DNA of 64,000 bases from assembly GCA_026709985.1 (NCBI GenBank), contig JAPORY010000054.1, forward strand, positions 124,001 to 188,000, given 5' to 3'. The notes under the pieces were generated by a model. It did no database searches, was not told the origin of the DNA, and saw nothing but the letters and a program-made list of their open reading frames with translations. Origin of the DNA: Aestuariivita sp. (lineage in GTDB: Bacteria; Pseudomonadota; Alphaproteobacteria; Rhodobacterales; Rhodobacteraceae). This document shows positions 45,985-54,744 of the stretch, one piece after another (the stretch's first letter is position 1; every line of letters begins with the position of its first letter). A program made the position numbers and the translations under genes.

Positions 45985-46000
45985 ATAACTAGTTCGTTAC
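45985..46000. promoter_or_regulatory. Operator-like palindrome copy 4
   Basis: ATAACTAGTTCGTTAC matches the best copy (reverse orientation) at 13 of 16 positions. It lies 41 bases before the aldehyde dehydrogenase ATG, over a TATATAA stretch that could be the -10 element. Confidence 0.6.
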
Positions 46001-46041
46001 TATTAAGACTTCTTATTTTTAATTTGCAATTGGATCAGATC

Positions 46042-47544
46042 ATGGCGAAACAACAAAAGCGCCTCGAGCCACCAACTTCTCCCAAAGAATTTGGCTTTTT
46101 TGTAGACGGAAATTCGGTTCCCGCGGGAAGCCGTGAAATATTTGAGCGGTACTCCCCGGCTCATGAATTGCCCGTGTCGCGTATTCCAAAATGCACGAAA
46201 GCAGATGTTGACTCAGCGGTCTCGTCAGCACGGCAGGCCTTTGAAGACCGTCGCTGGTCCGGATTATCCGGTCATGATCGGTCGGCCGTATTGCTGAAAA
46301 CAGCTGATCTCATTCGACAAAATCAAGATGAAATTGCGTTATGGGAAACGCTTGAAAACGGCAAACCAATTTCCCAAGCCCGTGCGGAAGTCGGTGGTTG
46401 TGTCGGAATGTTTGAATATGCCAGTGGTTTGGCTCGAATATTACACGGCGATAGTTTCAATAATTTGGGCGATAATATATTCGGTTTGGTGACCCGTGAG
46501 CCCGTCGGTGTTGTCGGGCTCATTACCCCGTGGAATTTCCCCTTCCTGATTCTGTGTGAGCGGGTGCCTTATATTTTGGCTTCTGGATGCACACTGGTGG
46601 TCAAGCCCTCAGAAATGACAAGTGTAACAACCTTGCTTCTTGCGAAAATACTCTGTGAGGCCGGTCTTCCAGACGGCGTAATAAACGTCGTCACTGGATC
46701 AGGTCGAACTGTCGGTCAAGCAATGACGGAACATCTGGATATTGATATGTTGTCGTTCACTGGATCTACAGAAGTCGGCCGTTCCTGCGTCGAAGCTGCT
46801 GGTCGATCAAATTTCAAAAAACTCGGACTTGAACTCGGCGGTAAGAACCCGCAGATCGTTTTTGCTGATGCAGACCTCGAAGACGCTACGGACGGTGTTG
46901 CCTTCGGCGCCGCTTTCAATACTGGTCAGTGTTGTGTTTCGGGATCACGCTTGATCGTAGAAAAGTCGGTGGCTGCCGAATTCACCGAGATGGTCAAAGC
47001 AAAGTTCACCAAGGTTAGCGTTGGTGATCCGCTTGATGAGAATACGCAAGTTGGAGCGATCACTACCGCCGCTCAGACGCAAACTATTTTGGCATATATT
47101 ACCAAAGGCCAAGAAGAAGGCGCACGACTGATCTGTGGGGGAACCCAACTTGATCTTGGTAAAGGCCAGTATATTGCGCCCACACTTTTTTCGGATGTTA
47201 CCAGCGATATGGCGATTGCAAGAGATGAAATATTTGGGCCTGTACTCACGGTACAAAGTTTTGAAACAGTTGAAGAGGCGATAGCGATTGCAAATGACAC
47301 AGTTTATGGCCTTGCGGCATCGGTTTGGTCCAAGAATATTGATAAGGCCCTCACGGTTATGCGCCGTGTAAAAGCCGGACGCTTTTGGATTAATACGACC
47401 CTTTCCGGGGGTCCAGAACTGCCGCTTGGTGGTTTCAAGCAATCTGGTTGGGGTCGGGAGGCTGGAATGATGGGGGTTGAAGAATACACACAAGTAAAAT
47501 CTACCCATTTGGAACTCGGGAAAAGGAACCTGTGGATTACCTAA
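46042..47544 (+). CDS. NAD(P)-dependent aldehyde dehydrogenase
   Basis: A protein of 500 residues from ATG 46042 (a TTG at 46024 is less likely). The NAD site ITPWNFPFLI, KPSEMTSVTTLLLA and SFTGSTEVGRS, the general-base Glu264 in LELGGKNPQI, and the catalytic cysteine in FNTGQCCVSGSR (Cys298, next to Cys297) are present; the 34-residue Glu-Cys distance is normal. It is followed after 1 base by a GMC oxidoreductase, suggesting alcohol to aldehyde to acid. Operator copy 4 lies upstream. Confidence 0.94.
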   Translation: MAKQQKRLEPPTSPKEFGFFVDGNSVPAGSREIFERYSPAHELPVSRIPKCTKADVDSAVSSARQAFEDRRWSGLSGHDRSAVLLKTADLIRQNQDEIALWETLENGKPISQARAEVGGCVGMFEYASGLARILHGDSFNNLGDNIFGLVTREPVGVVGLITPWNFPFLILCERVPYILASGCTLVVKPSEMTSVTTLLLAKILCEAGLPDGVINVVTGSGRTVGQAMTEHLDIDMLSFTGSTEVGRSCVEAAGRSNFKKLGLELGGKNPQIVFADADLEDATDGVAFGAAFNTGQCCVSGSRLIVEKSVAAEFTEMVKAKFTKVSVGDPLDENTQVGAITTAAQTQTILAYITKGQEEGARLICGGTQLDLGKGQYIAPTLFSDVTSDMAIARDEIFGPVLTVQSFETVEEAIAIANDTVYGLAASVWSKNIDKALTVMRRVKAGRFWINTTLSGGPELPLGGFKQSGWGREAGMMGVEEYTQVKSTHLELGKRNLWIT

Positions 47545-47545
47545 A

Positions 47546-49150
47546 ATGTCAACAAACTACGATTTCATAATCGTTGGCGGCGGCTCGGCCGGATGTGTCC
47601 TTGCAAAGAGACTCTCAGAAGATCCGTCGGTTCGAGTTTTATTGCTTGAAGCGGGAAAGAGTGACCGACATCCTCTGATCCACATGCCAGTGGGATTCGC
47701 CAAAATGACAGACGGACCTCATACATGGGGTTTCGTTACCGCACCGCAAAAACACGCCAACAATCGCGAAATTCCATACGCGCAAGCGCGTGTTATTGGC
47801 GGTGGTTCGTCAATAAACGCCGAGGTTTTCACCCGAGGCCATCCAAGCGACTATGACAGATGGGAACAAAATGAAGGATGTCAAGGTTGGGCTTTCAAAG
47901 ATATTCAGAAATACTTCCTACGGTCTGAAGGTAACTCAGTATTTGCCGATGAATGGCATGGAACAGAAGGCCCAATTGGCGTTTCGAACTTGTCACCGCA
48001 AGCAATGACCTTGGCGTTTGTGCAATCATGCCAACAACTTGGAATCCCCTATAATCCAGACTTCAATGGTGCGAATCAAGCTGGCTCGGGCGTCTACCAG
48101 ACAACAATATCCGATGCCCGTCGGTGTTCGGCAGCGAGAGGATATCTTCACCCAGCAATGAAGCAAAAAAACCTTCACGTAATGACGAACGCGATGGTGC
48201 GCAGAATTTTGTTCGAAGCTGGTCGCGCCAAAGGCGTCGAAGTCCTTGCGCAGAAAGGCGGTGTGAGACGAATTTACGTCGAGCGAGAAATTCTATTATC
48301 TGCGGGGGCAATTGGGACACCGAAAGTCATGATGCTATCTGGCATAGGTCCGGCTGAGCACTTACGCCAGTATGATATCAATGTTGTGCACGACCTTCCG
48401 GGGGTTGGGTCGAACTTAAATGATCACTTTGGAATAGATATAGTAGCGGAATTACGCAGTCATTCAAGTTTAGACAAATATAAGAAAATCCACTGGTCCG
48501 CTTGGGCTGGAATTGAATATTTTGCATTCAAGACTGGCCCAGTTGCTTCAAATGTCGTTGAAGGTGGAGCTTTCTGGTATTCAAAAGATGGCATTGCGAT
48601 CCCGGATTTACAGTTTCACTTCTTGGCGGGGGCTGGCGCCGAGGCGGGTGTGCCGTCCGTTCCAACCGGATCTTCCGGAATTACACTCAATAGTTATGCG
48701 CTTAGGCCAAAAGCCCGTGGGACTGTGCGCCTTCGATCAGCAGACCCAAACGCCGCACCAATAATTGATCCAAATTTTCTCGGGCATCCTGCTGATCTAG
48801 AGACGGCAGTTGAAGGTATAAAAATTAGCCGAGAGATATTCTCTCAATCTAGCCTTAGGAAGTATATTCGGATGATTCGTTTTCCAGATGAAAACGTAAA
48901 AACTAAAGCTGATTATGAAGCTTACGCACGACAGTACGGGCGGACATCTTATCATCCGACTTGCACGTGCAAGATGGGCGACGAGGATGATAAGATGGCT
49001 GTCGTTGATCCGCAACTTCGCGTAAAGGGAGTGACGGGTTTGCGCATATGTGATAGTTCAGTGATGCCTTCACTGATCGGCTCAAATACGAATGCGGCAA
49101 CGATAATGATTGGCGAAAAGGCGTCTGACTTAATTCGCGGCAATCACTGA
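47546..49150 (+). CDS. GMC-family FAD-dependent oxidoreductase, second copy in the island
   Basis: A flavoprotein of 534 residues related to the one at 25816. FAD motif IIVGGGSAGCVLAKRLSE, GMC signatures ARVIGGGSSINAEVFTRGH and LSAGAIGTPKVMMLSGIGP, and the active-site regions TSYHPTCTCKMG and IGSNTNAATIMIGEKASDL are all present. There is no signal peptide. The TAA of the aldehyde dehydrogenase is separated from this ATG by one base, so the two are translated together and probably act in sequence, alcohol oxidation first. The substrate could be a primary alcohol or a sugar derivative. Confidence 0.93.
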   Translation: MSTNYDFIIVGGGSAGCVLAKRLSEDPSVRVLLLEAGKSDRHPLIHMPVGFAKMTDGPHTWGFVTAPQKHANNREIPYAQARVIGGGSSINAEVFTRGHPSDYDRWEQNEGCQGWAFKDIQKYFLRSEGNSVFADEWHGTEGPIGVSNLSPQAMTLAFVQSCQQLGIPYNPDFNGANQAGSGVYQTTISDARRCSAARGYLHPAMKQKNLHVMTNAMVRRILFEAGRAKGVEVLAQKGGVRRIYVEREILLSAGAIGTPKVMMLSGIGPAEHLRQYDINVVHDLPGVGSNLNDHFGIDIVAELRSHSSLDKYKKIHWSAWAGIEYFAFKTGPVASNVVEGGAFWYSKDGIAIPDLQFHFLAGAGAEAGVPSVPTGSSGITLNSYALRPKARGTVRLRSADPNAAPIIDPNFLGHPADLETAVEGIKISREIFSQSSLRKYIRMIRFPDENVKTKADYEAYARQYGRTSYHPTCTCKMGDEDDKMAVVDPQLRVKGVTGLRICDSSVMPSLIGSNTNAATIMIGEKASDLIRGNH

Positions 49151-49261
49151 GTGAAGACGACTTCAAAGTGGTTGATTGATCATCTCCCGCCGCAAAACGT
49201 AAGCTTATCATCCCTTTGGATGTCGTGATCAAATTTCGCGTCTAAACGAGAATTTAGTCCT

Positions 49262-50080
49262 TTAGTCAAAGTCGGGAGCATAGGGGACCAGTTCTTTGTT
49301 CACGATCCGATAATTGTTGTGGGTCATCGCATCAATACGCGCCATATCAATTGATGATAAAGTGAAGTCCATGACATTGTAATTTGCTTCAATGTGACTG
49401 CGTTTTGTTGACATCGTATTGATGCTGACGCCCTTTTGTAAAATCCACCTCAAAACGACTTGCCCTGCAGTCTTGCCGTAACAGACGCCGATTTCGCCAA
49501 AGATTGCATGTTTGAAAACTTCACCCCTAGCGACTGAACAGTACGATGATAACGGAATTCCAGTTTCTTGCGCCGCCGAAAGCAAGACATCTTGATTGAG
49601 CAAAGGGTGAAATTCGACTTGATTGGTAATGAGCGGAGTTGCGATTATTTTTGCGGCCTTGCGCATCATGTCGGCGGTGTAATTGGATACGCCGATATAC
49701 TTCGTGAGATTTCGTTTGGACGCGTCTTCTAATAATTTGACGGATTCCGTAATGTTAAAGTCGGCTGGTGGCCAATGGAGAAGCAAGACATCAACGTAAT
49801 CAAGTTGTAATGATTTCAAACTGGCCTCAACAGAGTTTAGAAAGTGACTCTGATCAAAATTGGAGATGTCAACTTTGGTCGTGACGCATAGTTCATCTCG
49901 CGGAAGACCGCTTTCTTTTAGTGCGGCTCCCGTTTCTGCTTCGTTGCCATACATCTGTGCCGTATCAAATGCCCGATAGCCGACTTCAATAGCTGTTAGG
50001 ACAGCCTCTCGGCATTGATGTTCGGTGAGGGGAAAGGTTCCGAAAGCGCGTTGATTGTTCTTTTGGAAATAAATGTTCAT
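49262..50080 (-). CDS. Aldo/keto reductase (2,5-diketo-D-gluconate reductase-like)
   Basis: A NADPH-dependent reductase of 272 residues. The catalytic tetrad is visible: Asp and Tyr in RAFDTAQMYGNEAETG, Lys in CVTTKVDISN and His in VLLLHWPPADFN. The usual GVSNY region and the late coenzyme-binding region (MSTKRSHIEANYNV) are also present. It is divergent from the CoA-transferase gene, and operator copy 5 lies in the shared spacer. Carbonyl substrates such as keto-sugars are typical. Tail-to-tail with the GMC gene. Confidence 0.9.
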   Translation of the reverse strand: MNIYFQKNNQRAFGTFPLTEHQCREAVLTAIEVGYRAFDTAQMYGNEAETGAALKESGLPRDELCVTTKVDISNFDQSHFLNSVEASLKSLQLDYVDVLLLHWPPADFNITESVKLLEDASKRNLTKYIGVSNYTADMMRKAAKIIATPLITNQVEFHPLLNQDVLLSAAQETGIPLSSYCSVARGEVFKHAIFGEIGVCYGKTAGQVVLRWILQKGVSINTMSTKRSHIEANYNVMDFTLSSIDMARIDAMTHNNYRIVNKELVPYAPDFD

Positions 50081-50169
50081 CTGCCTATCGAATAATTGTG
50101 TTTACGGTTACGCAATCTTCTGATTGCCTGCGATTGCGGTTGAAAAGTCTTCATTGCAGGTAGGTGCAA

Positions 50170-50185
50170 TGAACTATATAGTTAC
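50170..50185. promoter_or_regulatory. Operator-like palindrome copy 5
   Basis: TGAACTATATAGTTAC matches the best copy at 13 of 16 positions and contains the perfect dyad AACTATATAGTT. It lies between the divergent aldo/keto reductase and CoA-transferase genes. A TTGCAG at 50154-50159 with TATATA at 50175-50180 suggests that the site covers the -10 element of the CoA-transferase promoter, though the 15-base spacing is short. Confidence 0.7.
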
Positions 50186-50218
50186 TTATTATCTAGACTG
50201 ATTAGGGAGTGGAAGTCA

Positions 50219-51799
50219 ATGGCAAAGATATTAGCGGTGCAAGAGGCGGTGAATTTGATCAGTGACGGAGCGACTGTTGCCGTTAATTCTTCAAGTGGAT
50301 TATGTTGTCCAGACGCTATTCTAGAAGCCCTTGGCAAGCGTTTCGAGGAATCCGAGCATCCACGAGATCTTACGATGGTTCATCCAATTGCCGCGGGTGA
50401 TTTTTTTGGAACCAAAGGTATTGATCATATTGCGAAGGAAGGGTGCTTGTCCTGTGTTATTGGCGGGTCATATCCATCAGGACCCACCAATTCTGCTCCG
50501 CCTTTAATTTGGCAACTCATCACATCGGATAGAATTCGTGCCTATAACGTCCCGTCAGGTATTCTTTTCGATATGCTGAGAGAGGGGGCGGCAAAGCGCC
50601 CTGGCGTTCTGACTAAAGTAGGCATGGATACCTTTGTCGACCCGAACATTGAAGGGTGTGCGATGAATAGCCCCGCTCGTTTAGCACCAATCGTGAGGCG
50701 GGTGGAATTCGAAAAGGATATGTGGCTATTTTTTAAAGCGATCGCTCCGAATGTAGCAATTATTCGGGCAACGACAGCGGATGAAAGAGGAAATCTCAGC
50801 TTCGAACATGAGGGCGCATACCTCGGAGCAACGGAAATGGCATTGGCCGCTCACAATAACGGTGGAATTGTCATAGCACAGGTAAAGCGAGTAGCTGCTA
50901 ACGGATCGATTCATCCCCAAAGTGTTCGCGTTCCTAGTATTCTTGTTGATGTCGTTGTCACTGCGCCTGAGCAATTGCAAACAACAGCGACCCCTTATGA
51001 CCCAGCAATTTCAGGAGAGCTGATCCGACCTGCAAATAGCTTCCGAAATACCGAATTTGGTATCGGAAAGGTTATTGCTCGACGTGTTGCGCAGGAGTTA
51101 AAGAGTGGTTGGGCGGTCAATATTGGGTTTGGTATTTCGGCGAATGTCCCGCGTATATTGGTTGAAGAGGGGCTGCATGGGACTGTGACTTGGATGATTG
51201 AGCAAGGTGCAGTCGGTGGCATTCCGCTACTTGACTTTAAGTTTGGGTGCTCGGCGAACGCCGAGGCTTTTGTCGCCTCCCCTCATCAATTCAATTACTT
51301 CCAGGCGGGTGGATTTGACGCAACCCTGTTGTCATTTCTTGAGGTGGACAAAACTGGGTCGGTTAACGTCTCGCGATTACCAACGATTCCCCATCGAACT
51401 GCGGGGGCCGGCGGCTTTGTCGATATAACTGCGCGGGCAAAGAAAATTGTTTTTTCAGGAAATTTCAATGCGGGAGCCAAAATGAGAATCGATGGCGGCA
51501 CTTTAAAAATAGACCAAGAGGGAAAAATTCAAAAGTTTGTTGATGAGGTCAATCAGATTTCATTTTCGGGCAAACGTGGTTGCGAACAAGGCCAAGACGT
51601 AACCTATATTACTGAGCGTTGTGTCATTAAGCTGACGAAACAGGGTTTGCTGGTGACCGAGGTAGCCCCGGGAGTGGATATCAAGCAGGATATCCTGGAT
51701 CAGGCGGCGACAGAGTTACGCGTTGCAACAGACTGCAAGGTTATGGATAAGAGTCTGTTTGATCCCAAACCAATGGGTTTGGCGTTAGAGGCAAAGTAA
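50219..51799 (+). CDS. Acyl-CoA:acetate/3-ketoacid-type CoA transferase, fused subunits
   Basis: A family I CoA transferase of 526 residues with the alpha and beta parts in one chain. The alpha part begins LAVQEAVNLISDGATVAVNS; the catalytic glutamate is probably Glu328 in TWMIEQGAVGGIPL, which forms the glutamyl-CoA thioester. SRLPTIPHRTAGAGGFVDIT is typical of the beta part. It would activate an organic acid, perhaps the aldehyde dehydrogenase product, to its CoA ester. The stop overlaps the enoyl-CoA hydratase start by one base. Ribosome-binding site AGGGAG is good. Confidence 0.9.
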   Translation: MAKILAVQEAVNLISDGATVAVNSSSGLCCPDAILEALGKRFEESEHPRDLTMVHPIAAGDFFGTKGIDHIAKEGCLSCVIGGSYPSGPTNSAPPLIWQLITSDRIRAYNVPSGILFDMLREGAAKRPGVLTKVGMDTFVDPNIEGCAMNSPARLAPIVRRVEFEKDMWLFFKAIAPNVAIIRATTADERGNLSFEHEGAYLGATEMALAAHNNGGIVIAQVKRVAANGSIHPQSVRVPSILVDVVVTAPEQLQTTATPYDPAISGELIRPANSFRNTEFGIGKVIARRVAQELKSGWAVNIGFGISANVPRILVEEGLHGTVTWMIEQGAVGGIPLLDFKFGCSANAEAFVASPHQFNYFQAGGFDATLLSFLEVDKTGSVNVSRLPTIPHRTAGAGGFVDITARAKKIVFSGNFNAGAKMRIDGGTLKIDQEGKIQKFVDEVNQISFSGKRGCEQGQDVTYITERCVIKLTKQGLLVTEVAPGVDIKQDILDQAATELRVATDCKVMDKSLFDPKPMGLALEAK

Positions 51800-52584
51800 T
51801 GTCTAACCTTAAACTATCTGTGGCAGAAGGTGTTTCGACCTTAACGATTTTGCGTTCAGAGCGACTTAATGCAATCGACCATCAGATGATGCGAGATTTA
51901 CTGTCGATTTGTCGCGATATTGAGAATCACGAAAATGTCCACGCTGTGGTTCTCATCGGGGAAGGTTCTGCATTTTGTGCAGGTGGAGATATCGATTCAT
52001 GGTCAAAGCTAGATGCGCAGGAGTTTGGACGGCAATGGATTCGTGAAGGGCATCAAGCTCTTGATGCATTGGCGCGCCTTCGCCAACCGTTAATTGCGGC
52101 ATTGAACGGACATGTGCTCGGTGGTGGTTTTGAGTTGGCCGCGTGCGCCGATTATCGAATCGCGGAAGCTCATATTCGGATCGGTCAGCCAGAAACTGCT
52201 CTAGGTATCATTCCTGGTTGGTCAGGAACGCAACGAGCGGTGCGACGGTTTGGACCGAAACTCGTGCGACGCATGGCAATCTTTGGCGAAAAATTTACCG
52301 CCGAAGAAGCGTTGAGGCTGGGGCTTGTTGACACGGTTGTTCCGCAAGGGGAAGGGCTTGCTGCGGCTACGGCTTTGGCCAAAAAAATGAAAAATCGCGG
52401 CACAATCGCCACGGAACTTACAAAAATGTTAATCAATGCTGCCGAAGGGGAAGAACGAGAACGCGTTCACGAAGCAATGGCGGGTAGGCTTGCAGCGCTG
52501 CATCCCGAACTTAAAACTGGTTTGAAAGCGTTTGAGAATAAAGAGATGGCTGATTATTGGACCGAGCCAACGGGGGAGACTTGA
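51799..52584 (+). CDS. Enoyl-CoA hydratase/isomerase family protein
   Basis: A crotonase-fold protein of 261 residues. The oxyanion-hole regions are SAFCAGGDIDSW and ALNGHVLGGGFELAACADYR, and IGQPETALGIIPGWSGTQRA carries the conserved Pro-Glu expected at the acid/base site. Hydration of an enoyl-CoA is most likely, but the crotonase fold also includes isomerases, lyases and hydrolases. It sits between CoA transferase and Dabb-protein genes with one-base overlaps on both sides, so all three are tightly coupled. Confidence 0.9.
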   Translation: MSNLKLSVAEGVSTLTILRSERLNAIDHQMMRDLLSICRDIENHENVHAVVLIGEGSAFCAGGDIDSWSKLDAQEFGRQWIREGHQALDALARLRQPLIAALNGHVLGGGFELAACADYRIAEAHIRIGQPETALGIIPGWSGTQRAVRRFGPKLVRRMAIFGEKFTAEEALRLGLVDTVVPQGEGLAAATALAKKMKNRGTIATELTKMLINAAEGEERERVHEAMAGRLAALHPELKTGLKAFENKEMADYWTEPTGET

Positions 52585-52895
52585 TGATTCGTCACATTGT
52601 TCATCTTCGGTTTGACGCTGAAGTCACCGATGCGCAGAAAGACGGGCTCTTTTGCGAATTGAGTGATTTACGTGGAGAAGTCGACGGTATTCTCGATTTT
52701 CAGTTTCGCAAGAATATCTCGGTCGAAACGCATTTGGTTAGAGACTTCTTGGATATGTTTTGGTTTGATTTTCGTGACGAAAATGTTCGAGACGCCTATC
52801 TTGAGAATAGAGTTCATAAAGAAATTGGTGAACGCATCGTCGAAAAGTTAAATGGCGGCCTCAATGGTATCTTTGTGTGCGACATTGAGATATAA
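52584..52895 (+). CDS. Dabb (stress-responsive alpha/beta barrel) domain protein
   Basis: A small protein of 103 residues starting MIRHIVHLRFDAEVTDAQKD; this and the C-terminal part (YLENRVHKEIGERIVEKL) match the Dabb ferredoxin-like fold, usually a dimer. Most members have no known reaction; some act as cyclases or in degradation pathways. ATG 52584 shares a base with the hydratase stop, which fixes the start. Its coupling to a CoA transferase and hydratase suggests that it works on a pathway intermediate. Last gene of this unit. Confidence 0.85.
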   Translation: MIRHIVHLRFDAEVTDAQKDGLFCELSDLRGEVDGILDFQFRKNISVETHLVRDFLDMFWFDFRDENVRDAYLENRVHKEIGERIVEKLNGGLNGIFVCDIEI

Positions 52896-53190
52896 TAGAC
52901 TGTTCCGTTTCCTGCTGCGCGAGACAGAATTCCAATTTATTGCGTGAGCTCGAATTTTTGCTACACCGTTTGATAAGCTTATCCAGACGGCAATCTGATC
53001 AATGGTTTTCAGTTCACGCTGCCGGCCTTGATGGCTCTGAAGTCATCGCTGGAGCAGTTAGGAATGGGTACACTTACTTAAAACTTCTGATGATTCTTCC
53101 CCATTCCCGACCTGTTTGAGCGCAAACAACTTCTTCATTATCGCAATTACCTAGATGCGACAAAAAGTATTGTTTCGGTGCGGAAACCCC
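52896..53190. other. Spacer before the small-RNA locus
   Basis: About 295 bases after the Dabb gene in which I see no gene. A short frame on the minus strand (53074-53424) has no recognisable features and would cross the promoter, palindrome and terminator to its right, so it is rejected. Confidence 0.45.
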
Positions 53191-53215
53191 TTGCATCTCA
53201 TAGCTTCCGTAATAT

Positions 53216-53231
53216 ATAACTAGATAGTTAC
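53216..53231. promoter_or_regulatory. Operator-like palindrome copy 6, over a promoter without a coding gene
   Basis: ATAACTAGATAGTTAC matches the best copy (reverse orientation) at 15 of 16 positions. A -35-like TTGCAT (53191-53196) and -10-like TATAAC (53215-53220, spacing 18) or TATATA (53213-53218, spacing 16) lie just before it. The palindrome therefore covers the -10 to +1 region of a plus-strand promoter that leads to no open reading frame. Confidence 0.8.
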
Positions 53232-53344
53232 TTGTGGGGCGTTTTCCTCCCACGTACCACGGGTCACTTTGGTCTTTTCCATTTCTCCTCACTTGGAACA
53301 GATCATGATTTAGCGCTGTCCTTTTCCACGGACAGCGCTTTTTT
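53227..53344 (+). ncRNA. Candidate small regulatory RNA of about 120 nt
   Basis: The stretch runs from a plausible promoter (TTGCAT / TATAAC, operator copy 6) to a strong terminator and contains no credible coding frame. Near its 5' end GTGGG can pair with CCCAC around a loop holding TTTTCCT. A central single-stranded-looking part has CTTTTCCATTTCTCCTCAC; its TTTCTCCT is complementary to AGGAGAAA, found in the ribosome-binding sites of the binding-protein gene at 28137 and of fccB. C-rich anti-Shine-Dalgarno motifs like these are typical of alphaproteobacterial trans-acting RNAs, some of which repress importer genes. The exact start is an estimate. Confidence 0.6.
53312..53344 (+). terminator. 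Strong intrinsic terminator of the small-RNA candidate
   Basis: Perfect 10-bp stem AGCGCTGTCC / GGACAGCGCT with an 8-base loop, running straight into six T on the plus strand. On the minus strand the following bases are not a T run, so it acts on plus-strand transcripts. The nearest upstream coding gene ends over 400 bases away. Confidence 0.9.
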
Positions 53345-53463
53345 GCAAAACAGGCAGAGGGATCGGAAGACTCGCCGATCACTTGATTTGGCCCTTTAAT
53401 TACGTCAACCTGCTGGCTCGTCACACCGCTTCTCCTGGCGAATTGTCAGCTATTCAAAACTGA

Positions 53464-54744
53464 CTATCTGATCAGCGACGCGGGAAATGTCGTGATTTGC
53501 GGGATCAATATAAGGAGTAATACTACTGCTAGCATCATCCCGAAGAGTTTCAAAGTTTCACTAAAGGCTTCGTGCATTCCAATTTTTGCAATGGCTGAGG
53601 CAATCAGTAGGCAAAGGCCATACGGTGGAGTTACCAGTCCGAGAGAAAGTGTAACGCATGCGACGATTCCATATTGAACTGGGTCAGCTCCCACAGCCAA
53701 TATTGATGGCAAGAAGAGAGGTCCAATTATGACAATAACCACAAGTGCGTCCAGAAACAGGCCCAGAAAGATGCAAATTAGTGCGACCCCAAAGAGTAGG
53801 ATCGCTGGATTGGAAACGTCCTGCAAAATGCTTGCGATAGATTGCGGGATGCCATAATAGGTCAGAAGCCAAGCGAACAAACCTGCAGATGCAAGGCAGA
53901 ACAGCGATAGCGATACGAGTTTTGAACTGTTAATTAGTTGTTCCCAGAATTCCTCAAGAGACAGTTGTCGGTAGACGAAGAACCCTATGAATAGCGCGTA
54001 CGCAACAGCAAGGATCGAAGCTTCGGTTGGGGTTGCTAGCCCAAACATTATGCTACCCAAGAGTATCAGTGGCAATAACATTCCTGGTGCCGCTCGGCGA
54101 AAGGCTAAGCGCCTTTCTGCGGTTGAAGCACGCTGACCGAAGGCTTTAATACCGTTCCGTTTGCACCACAGCCAGATGTAAGTGAACTGTACAACCGCAA
54201 TCATTATGCCCGGCAAGATTCCCGCCGCAAAAAGCTGTGCGACCGATGTATTTGTCAAAGCCCCCCAAACAACGAGTGTGATGCTAGGCGGAATAATTGT
54301 TCCCATCACTGAGGATGCAGCAGTGAGCGCGACAGAAAAAGAGCCAGGGAACCCTTTGGACTGCATCGCAGGAATTAGCACTGATCCCACCCCTGCTGTA
54401 TCGGCGGTAGAGGAACCAGATACACCAGCGAAAAGCATGCTAACAAAGACGTTAATGTGAGCGATACCTCCGCGGATATGGCCGACGCGTGTGTCAGCGT
54501 ATCGAATTAACCGCTCTGTCACGCCCGACGCATTCATCAAGTTTCCAGCCAGTAAAAAGAATGGGACAGCAAGTAGTACGAAACTGTCGAGAGAATTATA
54601 CATTCGCTGGGCTAGCAAAACCTCCGTCAATCTCGGTTCAATAACAATAGGAGGTAAGGACGCTAGGATGAGGCAAAACGCTATTGGTACCCCGAGTATG
54701 AGCGTTGTGCCAAAGACAACGAACATCAAGATTACGGGCTCCAT
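53464..54744 (-). CDS. TRAP transporter large membrane subunit (DctM-like)
   Basis: The ion-coupled transport subunit, 426 residues with about twelve membrane segments. ATG 54744 is chosen because it overlaps the DctQ stop by one base and begins MEPVILMFVVFGTTLILG; the frame's long upstream extension lies inside dctQ. Typical DctM motifs are FVSMLFAGVSGSSTADTAG, GTIIPPSITLVVWGALT and GLVTPPYGLCLLIASAIA. It imports an acidic or sugar-acid solute with Na+ together with DctQ and DctP. Last gene of the minus-strand operon starting at 60218. Confidence 0.93.
   Translation of the reverse strand: MEPVILMFVVFGTTLILGVPIAFCLILASLPPIVIEPRLTEVLLAQRMYNSLDSFVLLAVPFFLLAGNLMNASGVTERLIRYADTRVGHIRGGIAHINVFVSMLFAGVSGSSTADTAGVGSVLIPAMQSKGFPGSFSVALTAASSVMGTIIPPSITLVVWGALTNTSVAQLFAAGILPGIMIAVVQFTYIWLWCKRNGIKAFGQRASTAERRLAFRRAAPGMLLPLILLGSIMFGLATPTEASILAVAYALFIGFFVYRQLSLEEFWEQLINSSKLVSLSLFCLASAGLFAWLLTYYGIPQSIASILQDVSNPAILLFGVALICIFLGLFLDALVVIVIIGPLFLPSILAVGADPVQYGIVACVTLSLGLVTPPYGLCLLIASAIAKIGMHEAFSETLKLFGMMLAVVLLLILIPQITTFPASLIR

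Noticed and set aside
53074..53424. 116-codon minus-strand frame
   Set aside because: It would run through the promoter, palindrome and terminator of the small-RNA candidate and has no recognisable features.
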